Shown piece after piece: positions 37,406-46,372 of a stretch of DNA of 64,000 nucleotides. The notes under the pieces are model-generated. The model made no database searches. It was not told the DNA's origin and saw nothing but the letters and a program-made list of their open reading frames with translations. The stretch is from Streptomyces phaeoluteigriseus (lineage in GTDB: Bacteria; Actinomycetota; Actinomycetes; Streptomycetales; Streptomycetaceae), in the NCBI RefSeq assembly GCF_001896135.2, contig NZ_MPOH02000005.1, positions 442,887 to 506,886 of the forward strand, written 5' to 3'. How positions within the stretch are numbered: position 1 is the first letter of the stretch; each line of letters opens with the position of its first letter. A program made the position numbers and the translations under genes.

Positions 37406-37777
37406 TCAGGCGGGCTCGGGCGTGGTAGGGAGGCGGGCGTTCATCGCGGCCTCGATGCTGGGGTAGGACGGCATGAGGGTGTTCAGGCCGGTGAGATCGA
37501 GCATTCGGGACAGGCGGTCGGGGACCGTGGCCAGGGTCAGGGAGCCGTTTGCGGCCATCGCGCAGCGCATGATGCCGATCAGGGCGTTGAAGCCGGAGGA
37601 GTCGCAGAAGGTGATCCCGGTAAGGTCCAGGATCAGGTGCGGGTGTCCTTGGGCGATGACGTCCAGTGCTTCTTTGCGCAAGGCGGGAGCGGTCTGTGTG
37701 TCGATCTCTCCGCCGACGCAGAGGGCCGCCAGGTGTCCGTCGGTGTGGGTGGTGGTGAGGGTGAGGTCGTCGGTCAC
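37406..37777 (-). CDS. STAS-domain anti-sigma factor antagonist
   Basis: 123 residues. GEIDTQTAPALRKEALDVIA is followed by LDLTGITFCDSSGFNALIGI, with the phosphorylatable Ser in the DSSG motif. It would bind an anti-sigma kinase when dephosphorylated. It lies 3 bp downstream of the SpoIIE phosphatase gene, so the phosphatase very likely acts on it (partner-switching cascade). Confidence 0.9.
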   Translation of the reverse strand: MTDDLTLTTTHTDGHLAALCVGGEIDTQTAPALRKEALDVIAQGHPHLILDLTGITFCDSSGFNALIGIMRCAMAANGSLTLATVPDRLSRMLDLTGLNTLMPSYPSIEAAMNARLPTTPEPA

Positions 37778-37780
37778 CGG

Positions 37781-39229
37781 TCAGCGCTCCTGGGCTGCGC
37801 GGGCGGCGCCGGCGACGGGCGTGGCCAGGGTGCGGGCTGTCGATACGGCGGCCGTCTGCTCAGTGCCCGGTGCCAGGGGTACGGACAGCGCGAGCAGGGC
37901 GACGTCGTCACCGGGACCGGTGGGCAGGTCGGTGATGAGGGCGACGGTGTCCTCGATCAGGCGGCCGGCGTCCGGGGTGGTGCGGGTGGCGAGGAAGGCA
38001 GCCACGCCTTCCTCACCCAACATGGTCCCGTCCGGCAGGCGGCCCTCGGTGAGCCCGTCGGTGTAGAGCAGCAGACCCTGGCCCGGGGCGAGGTGGAAGG
38101 TGAGGGAGGCGAACCGGGCGCCTTCCAGTGCGCCCACGAGCATGCCGCCCTTGGGGCGTATCCCGTTCACGACCATCGCGCCGCCATCCCCGTGCTGTAT
38201 GTGGAAGGCGGGAGGATGACCTCCCGTGGCCACGCTCACGGTGAAACCGCCGCCCGGGACGGGCTGCAGGGTGCCGAAGACGCAGGTGCAGAACCGGCTG
38301 CCCATCGAGGGATCGAGCAGCAGGGCGCTGTTGAGGGCGTCGAGGACTTCAGTGGGATCGTCGTGGTGCTGGGCGGCTGCACGCAGGGTGTAGCGGGTCA
38401 GCGAGGTGACGGCGGCGGCTTCGGCGCCCTTGCCGCACACGTCCCCGAGGAAGAACGCCCAGCGCTGTCCGCCCAGGGAGAAGACGTCGTAGAAGTCACC
38501 GCCGACGTCCCGGGGCGAGTCGGTCTGGTAGTGGCAGGCCAGCTCCAGCCCCGGAACCGGCGGCAGCGCGGGAGGCAGCAGGGTGCGCTGGAGGGTGGTG
38601 GCGAACGCGGTGATCGCCTCCGTGTCCCGCTCGGCCCGCGTCCGTGCCTCCTCCTCCGCCTTGCGGCGTTCCTGCTCCTCGCGTAGCAGCCGCAGGCCCG
38701 AAAGCCGCAGCTCCATGGCGTCCAGGACCACCGCGGCCAGGTCGGCCAGGGTGTCGGTGTCGGCCTCGGTGATCAGACGCGGTTTGGTGTCCAGGATGTT
38801 GACCGTGCCCAGCCGGTGGCCGTCGGCGGTGATGATCGGCGCCGCCGCGTAGAACCGCACCCCCAGAGGACCGGTGACCAGCGGATTGGTGCGGGCGGTC
38901 GGATCGGTGAGGGTGTCGGGGATCACCAGCGCGTCATCGCGTAGGATCGCCGACCCGCACAGTCCCGGATCCCGGCCGATCTGCGCGACCCCTTCCAGGC
39001 CGTGAATGGCCTTGAACCAGATCCGGTCGGCATCGACGATCGTCACGCTGGCCACGGGGACATCGAACAGACGGGCGGCCATCGCCGCGACCCGGTCGAA
39101 CGCCCCATCGGGCGGGGTGTCGAGGATGTCGTAGCGGCGCACCGCCTCCATCCGCGCCGCCTCCACCTCGGCCGGCGGTACCCGCCGCAGCCGCGGCTCA
39201 TCCGGCGAAACCTCAGGGGCACCTGCCAT
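37781..39229 (-). CDS. GAF-domain SpoIIE-type phosphatase
   Basis: 482 residues. The N-terminal GAF domain spans about 30-180 (ILDTPPDGAFDRVAAMAARL, GLCGSAILRDDALVIPD). A coiled coil at about 185-215 (LREEQERRKAEEEARTRAER) leads to the PP2C/SpoIIE domain with RDVGGDFYDVF and FFLGDVCGKGAEAAAVT (metal-binding Asp residues) and GDDVALLALSV. The start at 39229 has AGGAGC upstream. It would sense a ligand or redox state and dephosphorylate the adjacent STAS protein. Confidence 0.92.
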   Translation of the reverse strand: MAGAPEVSPDEPRLRRVPPAEVEAARMEAVRRYDILDTPPDGAFDRVAAMAARLFDVPVASVTIVDADRIWFKAIHGLEGVAQIGRDPGLCGSAILRDDALVIPDTLTDPTARTNPLVTGPLGVRFYAAAPIITADGHRLGTVNILDTKPRLITEADTDTLADLAAVVLDAMELRLSGLRLLREEQERRKAEEEARTRAERDTEAITAFATTLQRTLLPPALPPVPGLELACHYQTDSPRDVGGDFYDVFSLGGQRWAFFLGDVCGKGAEAAAVTSLTRYTLRAAAQHHDDPTEVLDALNSALLLDPSMGSRFCTCVFGTLQPVPGGGFTVSVATGGHPPAFHIQHGDGGAMVVNGIRPKGGMLVGALEGARFASLTFHLAPGQGLLLYTDGLTEGRLPDGTMLGEEGVAAFLATRTTPDAGRLIEDTVALITDLPTGPGDDVALLALSVPLAPGTEQTAAVSTARTLATPVAGAARAAQER

Positions 39230-39984
39230 CGCTCAGCTCCTGTCCTCCGCGACGGAACCGGTTCCAGCGCCCAGTCCTCGACCACCGACCCTACGACAGC
39301 AGCGAAACCCTCCTCTGCCTCCCGCGCGTCAACCACCCGCCCACGCTGTATCTCCACATGAACGCGCCAATACCAGCAAGAGCTGGTCCGACTTCAATGG
39401 CAATCGGTCCACGTCAGATGTCTCCGGACAGGGGCGTACTGGTTCGCCCAGGCCGCGCGCCAGGTCCTCAGCTCGTCCTCGGTGTGGCGGACCGTCTGTC
39501 GACCAGCTCGCCCTCGGGCACCGGGATCCCGCGCTCGGGTGAGCGCTTGCGCATGTAGGTGCGGGCTGTAGGTGCGGGCTGTCGGCGTCATCCACGGCAA
39601 GATGCTTTGCTGCCGGGTGACGACGCAGCACAGTCGGCAAATCAGCACACTTGTCGGAAACGCTTCTGATGGCGCTTCTGCCGTTACTCTGCGGAGCGAT
39701 CAGTAACGACTGCGGAGCCGTCGTCCGGATCGGCGGCGTATGGCGCCGGTGGCTGTCCACGGTGCGATGAGCGCGGCGGCCACGGACATGGCGGTGAGGA
39801 GGCAGAAGAGGAGTCCATAGCCGCCGAGGGGCACGCGAGCGGCGCCGCGCGAACGGCGCGGGAGCTGCTGCTGTGGGCGGCCGGGGCGAGGCGTTCGAGA
39901 GGCGACAGTAGGGGGTGGTGCGCCCAGCAATTGGTGATGCAGGTGAGGCCACTGAGACTCACGGCGGTGGCGGCGCAGTGCGAG
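39230..39984. other. Stretch of gene debris
   Basis: No intact gene. The minus strand shows MRKRSPERGIPVPEGELVD near 39550 and, at about 39700-39830, a hydrophobic helix (GGYGLLFCLLTAMSVAAALI) that could be the last helix of a lost MFS transporter. Neither can be extended. Confidence 0.3.
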
Positions 39985-40120
39985 GAGCTCAGCTGACTTT
40001 CGCGGCCAGCTCGCCCTGGTGCAGCACGCGCACCGGTCACGGTGGGTCTCCGATGCCGTCCACGTCCTGTGGGAGTGAGGAGTGTGAGGCGCCGATGATC
40101 TCGTAGACGTACGTGCTCAT
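39985..40120 (-). pseudogene. gvpF: gvpF remnant
   Basis: The ATG at 40120 overlaps the gvpA stop. It reads MSTYVYEIIGASH, then GIGDPP, and meets a stop; one frame over it continues PVRVLHQGELAAKVS and breaks off. This is the usual start of GvpF/GvpL. The remaining ~200 residues and all further gvp genes are absent. Confidence 0.6.
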
Positions 40121-40518
40121 ATCTCCCTGCGGCGTGCGGCGGGTCGGACGCCCTGACGTTCCTTGCCCTCGTCGCGGGACTGCTGGAAGGCGTCGGAAAC
40201 CGTCTCCGCGGCGCCGGACAGGGCTCCCTTGGTCTTGCCGCGGGCGCCGGACTCCGTGAGCTGCCCCGTGAGCTCCGTGAGCCCGGCCGGCCTGCGCGGC
40301 CCCGCCTCCAGGTCGAGGCGGTTGCACGCCTCGGCGAAGCGCAGGTAGGTGTCGACGCTGGCGACCACGATCCGTATGTCGATCTTGAGTATCTCGATAC
40401 CGACGAGGGAGACCCGTATGAACGCGTCGATCACCAGACCTCGGTCGAGAATGAGTTCCAGAACGTCGTAAAGACCACTGGAACCTCCCCCGCCGCCCTG
40501 CTGCGTCGCCACGGTCAT
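40117..40518 (-). CDS. gvpA: Gas vesicle structural protein GvpA
   Basis: 133 residues from ATG 40518. SSGLYDVLELILDRGLVIDA and VSLVGIEILKIDIRIVVASV are the near-invariant shell-forming segments; VDTYLRFAEACNRLDLEAGP follows. The C-terminal extension (ARGKTKGALSGAAETVSDAF) is usual in Streptomyces GvpA. Only a gvpF stub follows and gvpO-like DNA was not seen upstream, so no vesicles could be assembled from this locus alone. Confidence 0.88.
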   Translation of the reverse strand: MTVATQQGGGGGSSGLYDVLELILDRGLVIDAFIRVSLVGIEILKIDIRIVVASVDTYLRFAEACNRLDLEAGPRRPAGLTELTGQLTESGARGKTKGALSGAAETVSDAFQQSRDEGKERQGVRPAARRREI

Positions 40519-41168
40519 CACGACCAACCCCTTGCCGTCTTGTCTCTGCGTGGTCCCGTCGGCGCTTTTCCCTCGCTGCGACGCAGGGCTTACAGGCGCG
40601 AGTAGCCACCACCACCTGTGACAAACGCGTGTCCGAGCTTGGCCAGGTGGACCTGCAGATGGTCGTCGACGTCTACCTGGGCGGCTCTGCGCCCACATGC
40701 CTACCCTGCGCTGAGCCGGCACTGCTGCATACCGCAGCTGCGAAGGAGTCGGCCCCGACCTGCGGCCCAAGAGGGAAGGCAGATCACCTACGCCATGGAC
40801 TCCGGTGGCGAATGCGACGGCTGCCGGATGCTGCGTGACCAGGTTGACTGAGGCGAGGATCGGGCGGGGTGAGGGGTCCTGTGGGACGAGAGGGGACCCA
40901 ACGACTTCCGGCATTGATCATGTGCTCATGCCGCCCGGAGCTGGCGGCCACGAGCCGTCACGGCCCGTGGTCAGCGGCGCAGGTGCGCGGAGCTGCACCT
41001 GCCATCTGGTGGTCAGCGCCGCCACAGCGCGTAGCCCGAAGCGAGCTGGTCAGCCAGGATGAGGAGACCATGTTCTCCTCATCCTGGCCCGAGTCGTGCC
41101 CCAGCACCGCCAGCGTGTAACGCAACGCTCCGATCCGTACGGCGAGGGGTACGGGGCATCACCAAGGG
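40519..41168. other. Gene-free stretch
   Basis: 650 bp with no convincing ORF on either strand and no recognisable RNA. It probably held the lost upstream gvp genes or promoter region. Confidence 0.35.
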
Positions 41169-41492
41169 TCAGGCTCTGAAGGCGTGGCGAAGCGTTTCGC
41201 GGCAGTCGATGACGGTGTCGACGCCGACGATCTGCAGGGCACCGCATCACTGATGCGGCGGGGGCGGCCAGCTACCGCTGGATTCCATGAAGGTGACCCG
41301 ACCGAGGTCGACCACGATGCGAGAGCGGACATGGTCGGGAACGTCCAGGACTTGTCGGAGCTTGTCTCCGTTGTGGTGGTCGATCTCTCCGGCCAGAGTC
41401 AGCACACAGATGCCGTCCGTGGTGCCGGACACGATCGACAATCCGGCGGGCTGCTGATGGGCATCGACATCCTCGACATGGTGATCATCCAT
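41169..41492 (-). pseudogene. STAS-domain anti-sigma antagonist with internal deletion
   Basis: From ATG 41492: ICVLTLAGEIDHHNGDKLRQ, then IVVDLGRVTFMESSGSW, with the Ser motif present. The frame then ends. The correct C-terminus, LQIVGVDTVIDCRETLRHAF, appears about 40 bases further on in another frame and ends at 41169. About 25 residues of the middle are lost. It is a second, dead member of the partner-switching family. Confidence 0.7.
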
Positions 41493-41883
41493 CTGATCGG
41501 GATTGGTGGACTGGCCACCATCGCGACCTGACCAGCCCCCCCCCCGCCCCCGTTCCTGCGGTGGCAAGTCAGGAGCTGGGTGCGTCCCGCAGGCTGGGGC
41601 GGCATGGGATGACCTAGAACAACGAGTGACCGCCGCGCTGCGGTCTCCTCGCGGGTGATCGCCCGTGGTGCGGACCTTCGGCCAGTCTGTGCCAGATACC
41701 AGCGGGGAGCCGGTGACGTACGGCACATTGCAGTGGCAGTGCTGCCGCGCGCCCCGGAGTGGGCCATGCGCGTCCAGCAGGTATGGGTGAGGCGTGGTCA
41801 GGGCATCCGGGGTGAAGCGGGGCGGGCCGACTGCGCCCCTGGTGCCGCCCGTAGACGTCATGGGCTGTTAAGGGGTGAGAAAG
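41493..41883. other. Gene-free stretch with poly-C tract
   Basis: No gene seen. A run of Cs interrupted by one G lies at about 41536-41552. The sequence before 41884 should contain any mscL promoter. Confidence 0.3.
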
Positions 41884-42011
41884 TGAAGGGCTTCCGGAGC
41901 TTCATCCTGCGTGGCAACGTGGTCGACTTGGCCGTCGGCATCGTCATCGGAGCGGCATTCGATGACGTCAATCGCCGCGGCCATCGTGAAGTCCGACCTG
42001 CTCGGTTTTGA
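41884..42011 (+). pseudogene. mscL: mscL fragment (mechanosensitive channel N-terminus)
   Basis: GTG 41884 follows AAGGGGTGAG. It reads VKGFRSFILRGNVVDLAVGI and VIGAAF, the start and first helix of MscL. Then the frame is lost (DDVNRRGHREV) and no second helix is found. The DNA beyond belongs to a serine-hydrolase-like gene, so two genes appear fused. Confidence 0.6.
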
Positions 42012-43006
42012 CGCGGACCGGCAACAAGCATTCGACAACGCACTGGCCGCCTCCCCACCAGGGCTGAGCAGTACACCCATGGGCATCGTCGCACTCAATG
42101 ACTCGGCGCCCCATGGCTTCGCCGGACACCTCGAGAGCGAAAAATCCATTACTCAGCGAGCCTGCTCAAGGCGGCATCGATGTGGGCATCGTTCGAGCTT
42201 CTGCGAGCCGCCAACGAACTCGTGGCCGAAAAGCAGCCTCAGCCCGGCGACGTCATCCCCCTGCTGCGAAGCGAATTCAACGACATCATCAACGATGTCC
42301 GCGTGGTACAGCTCGCCGGCGTCAATCTCACCGGGTTCATACTTCCACGGTGGGATCAGATCTTCACCGTGCAGGCGGATTCCAGCGTCACGTTCTCCAC
42401 GAACTTCCAAACGAATCTCACCGCTTCCATCGCCGACGGCGACGACGTCGCGACGGGTGTCGTGGTACACGGTGTCGGCTTCGGCTGTCTCACCGTAGGG
42501 CCGCGACCGCGGGATTCTTCGACGAGACCGCCACCGGCACGCCCCGGACCGCCGACGGAATGTGGCTGTGCGGGGACTTCGCGAACGGGTTTCCGCCGCA
42601 GCGCATCCCGTGCGTCAACGACACCCCCACCGCGCAGGAGACGTCCCTCCGGCAGATGGCCCGCCTGTTCACCTTCCTGGCCGGCGACGCGCCCCTGGTC
42701 GACGGACCGAGCGACGAGGCCATGCTGGATCTCCTGACCAAGGCCGTGCAGCGCCGGCACACCTTCCTGGACCGGGACACGACCGTGCAATTCAGCTTGC
42801 TGCAATCGAAGAGGGGCTTCGGCTCCGTCCACACCGGTACTCCCACTCAACAGGCAGTGGCGTCCGAAGCGGCGATCGTCCAGGAGAACTCCACAGGAAG
42901 CCGTTTCGTCCTGGCATTCCAGAACCTGCCGTTCGCCAATAACGCATCCATCAGGCCGGTTTCACAGGTATTCGACGCCGCGACCGCGGCGTTCCTCTTT
43001 CCCTGA
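41970..43006 (+). pseudogene. Serine-hydrolase / β-lactamase-like gene, frameshifted
   Basis: Joined frames give GFDADRQQAFDNALAASPPG, STPMGIVALNDSAPHGFAGH and then HYSASLLKAASMWASFELLR, an SxxK-type motif. LAGVNLTGFILPRWDQIF and finally FSLLQSKRGFGSVHTGTP to the stop at 43006 follow. The first shift is near 42150 and another near 42490. The general plan resembles class A β-lactamase/PBP-like hydrolases, but the identification is tentative. It precedes the two giant genes and may be part of their locus. Confidence 0.45.
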
Positions 43007-43171
43007 TGCGACAGCCGGTGCGTCGGTTCGCCACGTCCCTCCGGATGCGAACCGCCTCGCACTCCTCGTACATCCCAGTGGCGTCGATCCGCCATCGGAG
43101 TGAGCATGGAAGAGCGGTGAGCGGCGTCGCCGCAGTTCCTGCCTCTCACGACCTCGGATGAGGCGTTGACC

Positions 43172-46100
43172 ATGTCTTTCCACCCCCCTCGTTCCGTCTC
43201 CCTGCGGCTGTGGCATGAAGTGCGGAACCATCCCGGAGGCGACCACCGAGGCGACCATGGTGGTCACCCTCGCGGAGGGTTCGGTGGAGGCGGAAGCGGT
43301 GGGAGGCGGCCTCGTCCGCATGGGCAGGACCCACGCCCCGACAGGCCCCCAGACCCCGGTCCGCACGACGAGGACGTGGCGGAGGGGCCGTTTCGGGTGG
43401 TACGGCCGGCAGACATGCTCGTCGTCGACATAGGCCTGGTCAATTTGCGATTCGACGGTCGGCGCCTCGTGCGGCGGGATCCGGGTGCGCCCACGCTCAT
43501 CCTCGTCGGGTTGCCGCCGCAGCATGTGCTGGAAGAGGTTCCCGCACCGGTGAGCCCCGTCGTCACCGCACTTGATCCCATGAAGGCCGTGACCGCGGAC
43601 TCGACCCAGTTGGCCTTCTCGGTGCCCGCCGACATCGACGGCCTGGAGCTGTCGCTGGCCTCGTTGCTCAACTGGGCGCGGCTGGTGCCGATGACAGTGC
43701 CGGCGGGCCTGCAGAGCCCGGACACGGCGGGATCGACGGTCTTCCAGGGCATCCCCAGAAGTGTCATCGAGTTCCCGACCCGGCTGCTGATCACGTACGA
43801 CGAGCCCGTGGACTGGGTGGGCCGACGTGAGCCCCAACAGGTCGATGGCCGCACTGCGTTGTGGCACACGCGGCTGCACGGTGCACGGGACGGCGAGGTG
43901 TTGCTGCGGGCCTTCGCGACAGTCGCGGACCGAAGTGGACTGACCGCGAACAACCCGCTGACGGTCGAGAAGCTGGAGGACATCGTCACCCTCACCAGCC
44001 GGGCCGAACTGTCAGGACCAAGCGGTAGCCTGCCCATCGAAGTCCCCAGTGCACCGCTGCAGGCCGAGCAGTTCATCATGACGCCTCTGGGTACCTCTGC
44101 CCACGTGCGCGGCGCCTGGGAGCCACTGTCGCCGGAAAGCAAGCGCCGACTCCTGGACCTCGGGAAACGCGCCCCGAACCTGGAGACGTACGACCACATC
44201 ACAGGCCTGGGGCGTGACCAGTACATACGCGTCGTCAGCCGCGGCCGTTTGTCCACCGGTCATGAAGCCCAGCTCGTCTCGGAGCTCAGACGGCTGTTCG
44301 TCGCGCGCCCGAATGACGGAATCGTCGCCTACCTTCAACGAGAGGACCGCGTCGTCGTCAAGCAACCGGAGGTCCAGTACGGCTCGGAGACCGGTTTTAC
44401 GCACGGAGGACGCGAAATGCCCTTCCGTGCGCTGCGCATCACCGACCGTGTCACCCCACCGCTTCTCCAGCCCGTACCTGGCAACGATGCTTTCTGGGTG
44501 GCTCTCCAAAGCTCAGGGGGTGACCACGAGTTCACCTTGATCGGAACGGACCACGAGAATCGGAAGGTCAGTTTCACCATGCCGTTGGTGTTCGTTCCCG
44601 ACGGCATGGAGAAGGCCAGACAAGAAACACAGTTGAAGGACCTGTATGCGGGAGACCTGAACGCGACGGCCCCAAGCCCGATCGACCAGAAGCTGATAAG
44701 CCGCATGAACCGGTCGATGGGCGGACAGGTGATGGCCATGGCGCAGCCGCCCGCCGACGCTCTCGGCAGCACGAGCCACGCGGTGGGCAAGTTGACCTTC
44801 GGGCTCGGGGTAACGGGTCCGGCAGGCCACCCCGTGGTCGGTCTTCCCCATGTATCCGCTGCGGAGGTCCGCGTCCCCGCCGTCGAGCAGTTCACCCCGA
44901 ACGCCGGCTATCTCGCGGTGAGATTCAACGACACCTTTCTCCAGCAGAGCATGGAGAAGCATCCAGCGGGCGCATACCTGAATCTGGACCAGGCGCTCAG
45001 CCTCACCTTCGGGGCGGAGAAGGCCGGCGGGGTCGCCAGCCCCAACGCCTCGGTCAAGCTGATCACCAGCCAGGCAGGCGTCATTCCGGACGTCTTCAAG
45101 ACGGGCACCGCCGGGGACGTCGTCGAAGCGCTTCCCCTCGCCGACATCAAGGCGGCCTTCGGCGGGGCGAAGCTGCTCGGTTTCATCGACCTCGGGCGGT
45201 ACCTGCAGAACATCGCCAAGGACAGCCTCGGCACGCTGCGGCAGCTCGGCGACGACCAGATCGAGGCCATCCTGCGCGCCTCCAACGGCCTGCTGCCGAC
45301 GCCCGTACTCCGTATCCGCGACCTGGCGGACGGGCAGGGCAAGGAACTGCGTTACGTGTGGAAGACCGCGTTGGGGAAGCGGGACGTGCAGCCGGGCGAC
45401 AACTCGAAGGACATCCTCGATGTGTCCCATGCCGTGTTGACCCTGGACGCCCGGACCGTCCGCTCGAAGGACGCCGTCGACAAGGCCACGGTGGAGGGAA
45501 GACTGACCAACTTCGCGCTGGACTTCGAGGGAATGGCCCGAGTGGAGATCGCCGACCTGCAGTTCAGAACGGGGCCGGGAAAGAAGCCCGAGGTGGCGGC
45601 CAGTGGCCTGGAATTGAAGTTCACCAACGAGCTGGAGTTCATCAACAGCCTGCGCAGCGCCCTGCCCGCCGACGCATTCGGCGGCGGTGCGTACATCGAG
45701 GTACAGCCCAGCGGAATCCGCGCGGGCTACAGACTCGCGCTTCCAGCCATCGGCGTCGGCGTCTTCACCCTGTCGAACGTCTCGCTCGGTGCGGAGCTGT
45801 TGATCCCCTTCGACGGCAAACCGGTTTCGTTCCGCTTCACGGTCTCCGAGCGGACGCATCCCTTCAACGTCACCGTCTCCCTGTTCGGCGGCGGCGGCTA
45901 CTTCTCCATGCTGGTCGACGCGACAGGCGTACAACAGATCGAGGGCGCCATAGAGTTCGGCGGCAGCGCGGCACTGAACCTCGGGGTCGCGAGCGGTGGC
46001 GTGTCGGTCATGGCGGGCATCCGCTTCGAGTTCGACGGAGCCGCAGACAGGGTGTCCCTCGGCGGCTACCTACGGTGCAACGGATTTCTGTGCGTGCTGG

Positions 46101-46336
46101 GCATCATCACGGTGTCCGTCGAGTTCTACCTTGAGCTCACGTACGAGAAGCACGGTCGCGAGTCCGTGGTCCGGGGCAAGGGCAGGCTCACGGTCAGCGT
46201 GCGGATCGCCTTCTTCAGCAAGTCCGTCTCGCTGGAGCTCGAGCGCAGCTTCTCCGGTGCGCCGGGCGACCCCACCTTCGCCGACTCCGTCCTGCCACAC
46301 CACTGGCACGAGTACTGCCCGGCGTTCGCCCCCTGA
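43172..46336 (+). CDS. Giant protein A, unrecognised, β-rich
   Basis: 1,054 residues from ATG 43172 (TTG at 43166 is an alternative); GATGAGG precedes it. An N-terminal His/Gly/Arg/Pro tract (about 20-75) leads into β-rich sequence. The C-terminal ~250 residues alternate strands (RLALPAIGVGVFTLSNVSLG, HPFNVTVSLFGGGGYFSMLV, LSVS-like ends) like a β-barrel or long β-sheet. No signal peptide, catalytic motif or known domain was found. It ends 36 bp before giant protein B, so the two are co-transcribed and probably interact. Confidence 0.75.
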   Translation: MSFHPPRSVSLRLWHEVRNHPGGDHRGDHGGHPRGGFGGGGSGGRRPRPHGQDPRPDRPPDPGPHDEDVAEGPFRVVRPADMLVVDIGLVNLRFDGRRLVRRDPGAPTLILVGLPPQHVLEEVPAPVSPVVTALDPMKAVTADSTQLAFSVPADIDGLELSLASLLNWARLVPMTVPAGLQSPDTAGSTVFQGIPRSVIEFPTRLLITYDEPVDWVGRREPQQVDGRTALWHTRLHGARDGEVLLRAFATVADRSGLTANNPLTVEKLEDIVTLTSRAELSGPSGSLPIEVPSAPLQAEQFIMTPLGTSAHVRGAWEPLSPESKRRLLDLGKRAPNLETYDHITGLGRDQYIRVVSRGRLSTGHEAQLVSELRRLFVARPNDGIVAYLQREDRVVVKQPEVQYGSETGFTHGGREMPFRALRITDRVTPPLLQPVPGNDAFWVALQSSGGDHEFTLIGTDHENRKVSFTMPLVFVPDGMEKARQETQLKDLYAGDLNATAPSPIDQKLISRMNRSMGGQVMAMAQPPADALGSTSHAVGKLTFGLGVTGPAGHPVVGLPHVSAAEVRVPAVEQFTPNAGYLAVRFNDTFLQQSMEKHPAGAYLNLDQALSLTFGAEKAGGVASPNASVKLITSQAGVIPDVFKTGTAGDVVEALPLADIKAAFGGAKLLGFIDLGRYLQNIAKDSLGTLRQLGDDQIEAILRASNGLLPTPVLRIRDLADGQGKELRYVWKTALGKRDVQPGDNSKDILDVSHAVLTLDARTVRSKDAVDKATVEGRLTNFALDFEGMARVEIADLQFRTGPGKKPEVAASGLELKFTNELEFINSLRSALPADAFGGGAYIEVQPSGIRAGYRLALPAIGVGVFTLSNVSLGAELLIPFDGKPVSFRFTVSERTHPFNVTVSLFGGGGYFSMLVDATGVQQIEGAIEFGGSAALNLGVASGGVSVMAGIRFEFDGAADRVSLGGYLRCNGFLCVLGIITVSVEFYLELTYEKHGRESVVRGKGRLTVSVRIAFFSKSVSLELERSFSGAPGDPTFADSVLPHHWHEYCPAFAP

Positions 46337-46372
46337 GACGCGCCGGCCCTGTGAGCCCCGTGGGAGACGACC

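Noticed and set aside
44513..45934. 473-codon minus-strand ORF opposite giant protein A
   Set aside because: Shadow frame; the plus strand has an RBS, even composition and continuous β-type sequence.
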